The notes under the pieces were generated by a model, which did no database searches, was not told the DNA's origin, and saw only the letters and a program-made list of their open reading frames with translations. From positions 23,441,375 through 23,501,374 of the forward strand of contig CAIIXF020000005.1 of the NCBI GenBank assembly GCA_903813345.2: a DNA stretch of 60,000 nucleotides. Direction: 5' to 3'. The stretch comes from Owenia fusiformis (taxonomy: Eukaryota; Annelida; Polychaeta; Sabellida; Oweniidae). The position numbers were made by a program, and so were the translations under genes. Shown in pieces: positions 54,501-60,000 of the stretch. Every line of letters starts with the position of its first letter. The stretch's first letter is position 1.

Positions 54501-57157
54501 CCAGGGATTTAATTGGCAAATTTCAGGATGATTATTATTTCTTGCGATTTATGAATCACGATTTATGAATCACGATCTGTGCAAAATTAAATCACACACA
54601 AAAAATACCAGGAGTACAGTATCTGGAATGAATAATTATATGTATGTACTATTGTAAAGATGCATACTTTACTCCCACATAATATTTCAAAAACATTTGA
54701 AATGAAAGTGTTACCACTGCTAGAATTTTTTTTATGATACTACAATCTTTTATTTATTATAAAATCAATTTACCATACAAGATTTAGTTTTTATAAAACA
54801 TTGACCAGTGTGACTTGGACATCCAGTGTGTACTATAAGTGTTACAAATGGTATCTATCAAGTACCTCTCTTCTTTCTTTTCTACAAGATTCTGGAGGAC
54901 CCCATCTAGTTTGCTCCTTGCAGAAGTCACCTCTGTAGTCTTTTTCTCAACAGGAACATTATCTGTTGAAGAATAGAGAGAAAATGTTAAGAGGCAACAA
55001 ATTAAATGGATGTGTTAAGGGTCACTAATAAAACACGTTCAATCAGTGAAACCTTACTAAAAGACTTATTATATTTTTTAATTTACATGTACTGTATGCT
55101 GTGTGTATGATTGGGGTCATGCATGTAGATGGGTTATTATCCATTTGAGTTTGATTGTAGTCAGCACTTTATATCTCCAATACCTTTAAAGGGCCTTTAA
55201 AAATGAAAACAGTCAAAGTTACCCTTTTTGAAAATACCTGACTGTTAACAGACTTGCCAACCTCCCGTTTTTTTACGGGAATCTCCCGTAAATTTTTTGT
55301 TTTTCCGTAAAAAATACCAAACTCCCGTACCGTTTTCTCCCGTAAAAACTCCCGTAAACTCCCGTACCGTATTTCTACTAAAATCTCCCGTAATTTTTTT
55401 TAAGAATATGGTCGTAAAATCTCCCGTATTTTTGCTGAAATCTCCCGTATTCTGGTGTAACTCCCGTAAAATCTCCCGTATTCTTGGTATAACTCCCGTA
55501 AAATCTCCCGTTTTCTGGTATAACTCCCGTATTCTTGGTATAACTCCCGTAAAATCTCCGTTTTTTGCTGTCGAAATCTACCGTATTTAAAAGGAATTTG
55601 ACAAATTTGTGACTTTGATTATTGCAGGCACGCTTCTTTCTTTTACTCCAAGAAGGTTGGCTCCCATGGTTCACTATCGATACTTTCATAAATAACTTAA
55701 AAGTACTTCATTCCCATGATTCAAATTGCTTTTCTGCGATCAGTTCGGTATAAGTTTGCACACCAAATGTCCACAAATGGGGGCCAGTTCATATTCTGTC
55801 ATACTTCTGTCGGGAGAATACATTTTATTTTTATATGGCGCTAAACAAAATATTGCCGCAATATAAGGCGCATTATAGGTAGGGACTGCTGTGAAATAAT
55901 GAACGTAAGTGACATCTATCTTAGATTATAAGTTCTAATTAATTTATTAACTGCGCATGCGTCGTAATAATTTCAACCAATTAAATCACTGGATAAATGC
56001 TCATAAATCTTCCGTAAAAACTCCCTTTTTTCAAAATCTAGAGTAAAAACTCTCGTTATTTCAGAAATCTACCGTAAAAACTCACGTTTTTTTCAAAATT
56101 TAGCGAAAAAACACCCGTTTTTTCAGAAACCTACCGTTAGAACTCCCGTTTTTTCAGAAATCTACCGAAAAAAACTCCCGTTTTTTCAGAAATCTACCGT
56201 AAAAACTCCCGTTTTTTCAAAATCTAAAGTCAAAACTCCCGTTTTTTTCAAAATCTAAAGTAAAAACTCCCGTTTTTTCAGAAATCTACCGTAAAAACTC
56301 CCCGTTTTTCAGAAATCTACCGTAAAAACTCCCGTTTTTTCCGAAATCTACCGTAAAAGCTCCCGTTTTTTCAGAAATCTACCGTAAAAACTCCCGTTTT
56401 TTCAGAATCTACCGTAAAAACTCCTGTTTTTTCAGAAATCTACCGTAAAAACTCCTTTTTTTTCAGAAATCTACCGTAAAAACTCCTGTTTCTTTAAAAA
56501 TCTACCGCAAAAACTCCCGTTTTTTCAAAACCTACCGTAAAAACTCCCGTTTTTTCAGAACCTACCGCAAAAACTCCCGTTTTTTCAGAACCTACCGCAA
56601 AAACTCCCGTTTTTTCAGAACCTACCGCAAAAACTCCGGTTTTTTCTGCAATCTTCCGTAAAAAAGTCACGTTTTTTAAAATTTACCGCCTTTTCAAAGT
56701 CTCCCGTAAAAACTCCTGTTTTTTTTTCAATTTACCGCAAAAACTCCCGTTTTTTTTAAATCTCCCGTAAAAACTACCGTTTTTTTCAAAAATCTCCCGT
56801 AAAAACTCCCGGTTTTTATCAAAAAACTCCCGCAAAAACTACCGGATTTTGAAAAAAACTCCCGTAAAAGTACCGCAACTTTTTTTAAATCTCCCGTAAA
56901 TTTTTCATTTTAGGTTGGCAAGTCTGGTTAATCTAACAGACTTTACACAAACATTTTCAATCTGACAAGAACAATAATTTTGACTAGAGATCATTACATT
57001 GGGCCTGATGCACTGCCTGATTTCAAGAAAACATTAGTCAGAATTCGTTATCATAAATGCGTTGATGCCATACTTTGAAGAAAATAATGTATAGTCTAGA
57101 CTTACTTGACGAAGATGGAGAGGGAACTGAAACATTTATGGATCTTGCCTTCGACAT
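45538..57157 (-). CDS. LIN37: LIN37, DREAM/MuvB complex subunit
   Basis: Eight exons in transcript order: 57157-57106, 54962-54866, 51299-51240, 50974-50871, 50289-50117, 48447-48304, 46800-46727, 45634-45538; total 801 nt (266 aa; the human protein is about 246). LIN37 belongs to MuvB, the core shared by the repressive DREAM complex and the activating B-MYB complex that time cell-cycle transcription. The diagnostic block is [28 protein letters not shown] (about residues 107-139), followed by [11 protein letters not shown] (about 167) and the C-terminal [16 protein letters not shown] with [22 protein letters not shown] stretch (about residues 87-94) is a likely nuclear localisation signal. 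Phases agree at every junction and introns are GT-AG. Introns are long and full of transposon-derived sequence. Confidence 0.93.
46921..48232. mobile_element. 1.3 kb element with ATACTGTACTCCC ends in LIN37 intron 6
   Basis: ATACTGTACTCCC at 46921 is mirrored by GGGAGTACAGTAT at 48232, and further in ATATTTCGCG matches CGCGAAATAT. The interior is AT-rich without a transposase. A shorter relative lies at about 54331-54622, and a fragment near 50690. Confidence 0.65.
49242..49879. mobile_element. Mariner-type MITE, 638 bp
   Basis: Ends CATGGTGTCCCGAAAGTATG and the mirror CATACTTTCGGGACACCCTG are each flanked by TA, the target of Tc1/mariner elements. The inverted repeat continues inwards for over 130 bp (for example GGTTCAACTCACAAATGG against CCATTTGTGAGTTGAACC). 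No transposase remains. It sits in LIN37 intron 5. Confidence 0.85.
49946..50075. mobile_element. Small element with GTCACCACC ends in LIN37 intron 5
   Basis: AAACGTCACCACCTGG at the left and GGTGGTGGTGACATAA at the right enclose sequence with ATGCCGAACACCAACTGC, related to the copies at 28838 and 36613. It ends about 40 bp from the 5' splice site of LIN37 exon 5. Confidence 0.65.
50696..51486. repeat. Direct duplication flanking LIN37 exons 3 and 4
   Basis: A segment of about 140 bp at 50698-50850 (TACATTAAGTCAAACAAGGC ... CTACCTCTTCAAA) recurs at 51352-51486 with about ten per cent differences. One copy is downstream of exon 4, the other upstream of exon 3 (minus-strand sense). No coding function is apparent. 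Confidence 0.75.
51796..51891. mobile_element. Short inverted-repeat element
   Basis: AATAATGATAGGCCAT and ATGGCCTATCATTAT face each other about 70 bp apart in LIN37 intron 2. It may be a small MITE or the remains of one. Confidence 0.5.
51924..54244 (+). mobile_element. 2.3 kb element made of about 340 bp tandem units
   Basis: The ends are GCTCACATGGTGA (51924) and TCACCATGTGAGC (54244). The body is six or seven tandem units of about 340 bp, each starting near AAAATGGCTGAAAATAAA and including TGGATATAATTTTTCGCTGA, GTGAATTTCGCGAGACAAAA, ATGGCGGCCATTTTGAAAAT and AGGAATCCTATCGACAGAGG. The right end carries a GACGGACGGACGGAC simple repeat (54157-54212). No coding region. The last unit is shortened. 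Confidence 0.8.
54331..54622. mobile_element. Short element with ATACTGTACTC ends
   Basis: AATACTGTACTCATGG at the left and AGGAGTACAGTATC at the right bracket about 290 bp with TTTTGCAAGTTTTAATTTTG-type sequence. It appears related to the 46921-48232 element. Confidence 0.55.
55249..56926. mobile_element. 1.7 kb transposon filled with CTCCCGT minisatellite
   Basis: Termini CAGACTTGCCAACCT and AGGTTGGCAAGTCTG are flanked on both sides by GTTAA, a probable 5 bp target-site duplication. Two repeat blocks fill the element. At 55259-55580 short CTCCCGTAAAATCTCCCGTA-like units dominate. At 55995-56900 a 32 bp unit of the form AACTCCCGTTTTTTCAGAAA followed by TCTACCGTAAAA is repeated over twenty times. 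A unique segment of about 400 bp (55585-55990) lies between. No transposase. It is in LIN37 intron 1. Confidence 0.85.
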
Positions 57158-57460
57158 TTCGACGTATTGTTGCTAGTCTGTTGGATGAAATCTGCTCAAA
57201 ATCCAAAATAAACATACAACTATATTTCCGTTGAATAATAAATTAAATTATTTGAAAAGATATATTATAATTGCAGAGATATTAGCGAAACTGTATAATT
57301 ATTCTAGTTTTCCCTCTTCAAAATCGGACGCCATTAAAACTCAGCCTCGTTTTCGGAAGGACTTCTGATTCGCTCAAATACTTCCGGGTTACACAGGTAG
57401 ATTCATCTAGGTAAGTGCTAAGGTCCAAAAGTGCTTATTTTCCATTATTGTGAGCTAGAT
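57158..57460. promoter_or_regulatory. LIN37 promoter region
   Basis: Upstream of the LIN37 ATG (minus strand) the sequence becomes GC-richer around 57325-57400. AACCCGGAAGTATT (minus strand, about 57385) matches an ETS/GABP site, and CGCCATTAAAA at about 57330 resembles a YY1 site read on one strand. No TATA box is seen. These are sequence matches only. Confidence 0.45.
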
Positions 57461-57463
57461 GTA

Positions 57464-57700
57464 CAGTTGGGGACAAAAATAAATGACAGGTCGATTTTCG
57501 ATCACCATTTCCTTATTATGGTGGTCTGAAAGCCCATAATTTCCAATATTGTCTAGATATATATCCCTTAAAATTTGTATATTTTACATTTTGTATAATC
57601 TCATCCACTGATGTATGGCCTCTTGTAAATTCTCTTATTTTTAACATGGGAAATCCTCACTTCAGCAAATCCACCTGTCATTTATTTATGTCCCCAACTG
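57464..57700. mobile_element. Tc1/mariner-type MITE, 237 bp
   Basis: CAGTTGGGGACAAAAATAAA at the left is mirrored by TTTATTTATGTCCCCAACTG at the right, both flanked by TA. A terminal repeat of about 28 bp, TA target and small size identify it as a mariner-type MITE. No coding capacity. Confidence 0.88.
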
Positions 57701-57812
57701 TATATACTATACGATTTATATTTACTTAGACTACTTTTGCGATAAACTGGTTCACATATATAAGACGACTAAGCTATTAGAAAATATAAGCCATGGCTAA
57801 TTACTAAAGCCC

Positions 57813-58013
57813 ATAAATGTTAGTCATATAAATCTGACCCTCGTATGATGTTATTTGTTGTTATTTTTTCTGATTTGGATATTTATTTTTTCTTATTTTC
57901 TTGCATACTAGACGGTATGCTAAGAAAATGATAAAAAATAAATATCCAAATAGGAACAAGGAATATCGAAGAACAGCATATAACGGTCGGATTTATATGA
58001 CTAATAAATGTCA
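57813..58013. mobile_element. Foldback element of about 200 bp
   Basis: TAAATGTTAGTCATATAAAT at the left is mirrored by ATTTATATGACTAATAAATG at the right, and the centre folds again around TTGCATACTAGACGGTATGC. Most of the element pairs with itself. Confidence 0.75.
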
Positions 58014-58189
58014 ACCTCGCATTTTTGGGGTAAAGCTGACACACCATTGGTCCAGATCTTACTGAACACACCTGTCTAAAGTCTTTAGGCACGTGTATTC
58101 CACATCCTATCTATTGCAAAACTTGCCTGGCACAACCGTCAGATCAGAACACCATCACTTAACTAGTACAAAGAATATTATAGTGATAG

Positions 58190-59990
58190 CGAAACCCCCA
58201 AAGTGAAAAAAACAGCTTGCTATACCACTCTTATAAACCACTAATAGACTACATCAACACTAATACTCAACTAAGTACAACATGATCTATTAGTGATCTG
58301 TTAGTGGTCATTTTCGTTAACAGATCACTTTTCGCCATTGACTTATTAGTTGAAAAAATTACCATGCAAATGAGACAAAAATTATTGACCAATCAAGGGC
58401 GTTACAATACCCGGGAATTTATCGGTTCGTCCAGTACTTGTTTGTGATAGCGCCCTCTGTAGGTCACTGTGCTTATAGCCTACAGTAATACGGGGTAGGA
58501 TATCGGGAATTCGGTCAGTTTCTATCCGTCGATTTCGCTATGAATTGAAGCAAGTGTGACCACTTTATCCACTTAAACAATTTGATAATTGATTAAATCT
58601 TTAAACAAAATCGATAAACACGTTATACACTTCCTATCTCCTTAGAAATTAGCATGTATTTATGGATTGTGTTTTCGAACAAGGCTCGACCCACCCCAAT
58701 AGGGAAATCCTTATGCTAATTAGTATGACGTCATATTTTCCTGGGGAATCCTAGATTTCAAAGCCTCAGTCTGTTATTGTGTCAAATGTAAACGCTCTTG
58801 GGACGCTCTTTTGCAGACAGAAAATTGACAGATTAGCTTTTAACTTTCAGCTTTGATGTTAAAATATTCTGTATTTCTACCGGACTTCTTGCTGAATATC
58901 ATATAATGTTATAACTTGATTTGGACCATTGCCTGATTGATCATTCTGAAATTTTGATTGTGATTCATGATTGATTGGCAAGAAAAAAGAATTCCTATTG
59001 TTTTCCAGCGAAGTCAAAATGTTACAGCATGAGTTATAATGTCGAGTTTGCATCATGTTAAATTCTGCTAGTGATTAGAAGTCCATGCACAAGCATACAC
59101 ATAAGAGACAAACACACCCAGGCTCCAGGCCGTGGATGGAAATATAAAACTATTTAAGGCACAAACTGGTATTAATAGACCGATATGTAGTGTCTGCCAT
59201 GTATTGAAGGTAAACCAATCTGTATTATTAATGTTTCTTCTATCAATACATGGATTGTGCAATAGAAAAGCAATGGCACAATCAAAAATGTGCATATCAA
59301 TCGTGAATATCTCTCGGTTCAAAGCTTATTTCCAACAGAATCGTGTCAAAATATGTGTCTGAGTAACAGTTATACATTATAAGATCGCAAACTCTTACCA
59401 ATTATCAGCCGAATGGCTCATTTTCAACGAAATGTCCTTAAGACAACAGCCCTGGGTCGCGCCTGAGACCAAAAACTACTTCAAATAGCCCTCCCCTAAT
59501 TATATTGGATAATCACATTTATGCGTGCGCGCGCAGCTCATCCAATGAACGAAACGCCACTTCCCGCTGAAATCACCGGGTATTGATCTTTCCCTTGGAC
59601 CAATCAGAGAGCATGTAATACACTACTAATAGATCACTCCTGAAGTCTCAAGTATTACTAATAGACCACTAATACATCACTTCCTGAACTCTTATACACC
59701 ACTAATACACCACTACTAGTCTTAGACTAATACACTTCTAACAAATCACTCCTGAAATCTCAGAATTTTATACATCCATAAGGTACAAAATCTCCATAGT
59801 GCTAAATTCGGTGAGAAATTATAAATAAGATTCAATCAAGGATCAGTTTAATACACTACTAATAGACCATTCCAGAAAAAATCAAGTTAATACCCAACTA
59901 ACAAACCACTCCACCTAAAAAACTGTACAGTGGTTTAATTATTAGTTGAGTATTGCCAGTTGTAATACATACATGTAACTTATAAACCAC
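58190..59990. mobile_element. Degenerate large inverted-repeat region
   Basis: Both ends contain many variants of ACTAATAGACCAC (58225-58340 and 59615-59990). Further in, ATTGACCAATCAAGGGCG..AATACCCGGGAATTT (about 58388-58422) pairs with AAATCACCGGGTATTGATC..CCCTTGGACCAATCA (about 59569-59607). This suggests one element of about 1.8 kb with composite terminal repeats. The interior, including two facing open frames at 59068-59362, has no recognisable domain. Confidence 0.5.
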
Positions 59991-60000
59991 TTGACTAAAT

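Noticed and set aside
55297-55689. Open frames on both strands in the CTCCCGT repeat
   Set aside because: They result from translating a stop-poor minisatellite and carry only repeated KSPV-like words.
57400-57420. A plus-strand donor (CTAGGTAAGTGC) as first exon of a gene divergent from LIN37
   Set aside because: The splice-like word alone is weak. No downstream plus-strand exon with a recognisable product exists in the window.
59068-59362. Facing open frames near the right edge
   Set aside because: Both strands are open over the same stretch, neither shows a domain, splice support or a convincing start, and the stretch is inside a degenerate inverted-repeat region.

Overview
This is an AT-rich, intron-rich animal nuclear window. 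Five conserved multi-exon genes can be assembled exon by exon with GT-AG introns and consistent phases, and each gives a full-length protein of the size expected for its family. Abundant short non-autonomous DNA transposons, foldback elements and minisatellites, together with frequent TACATGTA-type words and GACGGACGGACAG-type repeat tails, suggest a marine invertebrate, most likely a mollusc or another lophotrochozoan. That placement is an inference from genome texture.

Layout. 1-3392: repeat and foldback cluster with no gene. 3393-16411, minus strand: PM20D1-like M20 peptidase/N-acyl amino acid hydrolase (9 coding exons, 503 aa). Its 6.3 kb second intron contains two nearly identical intronless four-finger C2H2 zinc-finger genes arranged head to head (9189-10283 minus, 12388-13485 plus). 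Its third intron opens with a seven-copy tandem array of the exon 3 end plus its 5' splice site. 16412-16970: short shared promoter region. 16971-20129, plus: THG1L (5 exons, 301 aa). 20130-23622: hairpin-rich elements, a MULE-like element with about 118 bp inverted repeats, and the ORC5 promoter region. 23623-33645, plus: ORC5 (13 exons, 443 aa), with two copies of one 1.2 kb internally repeated element in separate introns. 35729-42439, plus: METTL24-like membrane-anchored methyltransferase (8 exons, 507 aa) with a Gln/Asn/Tyr/Gly repeat. 45538-57157, minus: LIN37 (8 exons, 266 aa), whose introns hold several elements, among them a 1.7 kb transposon filled with CTCCCGT repeats and a 2.3 kb element made of roughly 340 bp tandem units. 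57158-60000: LIN37 promoter side, two small inverted-repeat elements and a larger degenerate one.

The genes do not form a single pathway. ORC5 (replication origin licensing) and LIN37 (DREAM/MuvB cell-cycle repression) are both cell-cycle genes, and an E2F-like TTTCCCGCC word lies upstream of ORC5. THG1L matures tRNA-His, PM20D1 makes or breaks N-acyl amino acids, and the METTL24-like protein has no established substrate that I know of. I found no prokaryotic-type system. The most unusual structures are the inverted zinc-finger pair nested in the PM20D1 intron, the catalytic-exon/5' splice-site array, and several transposons whose bodies consist of tandem repeats or hairpins.
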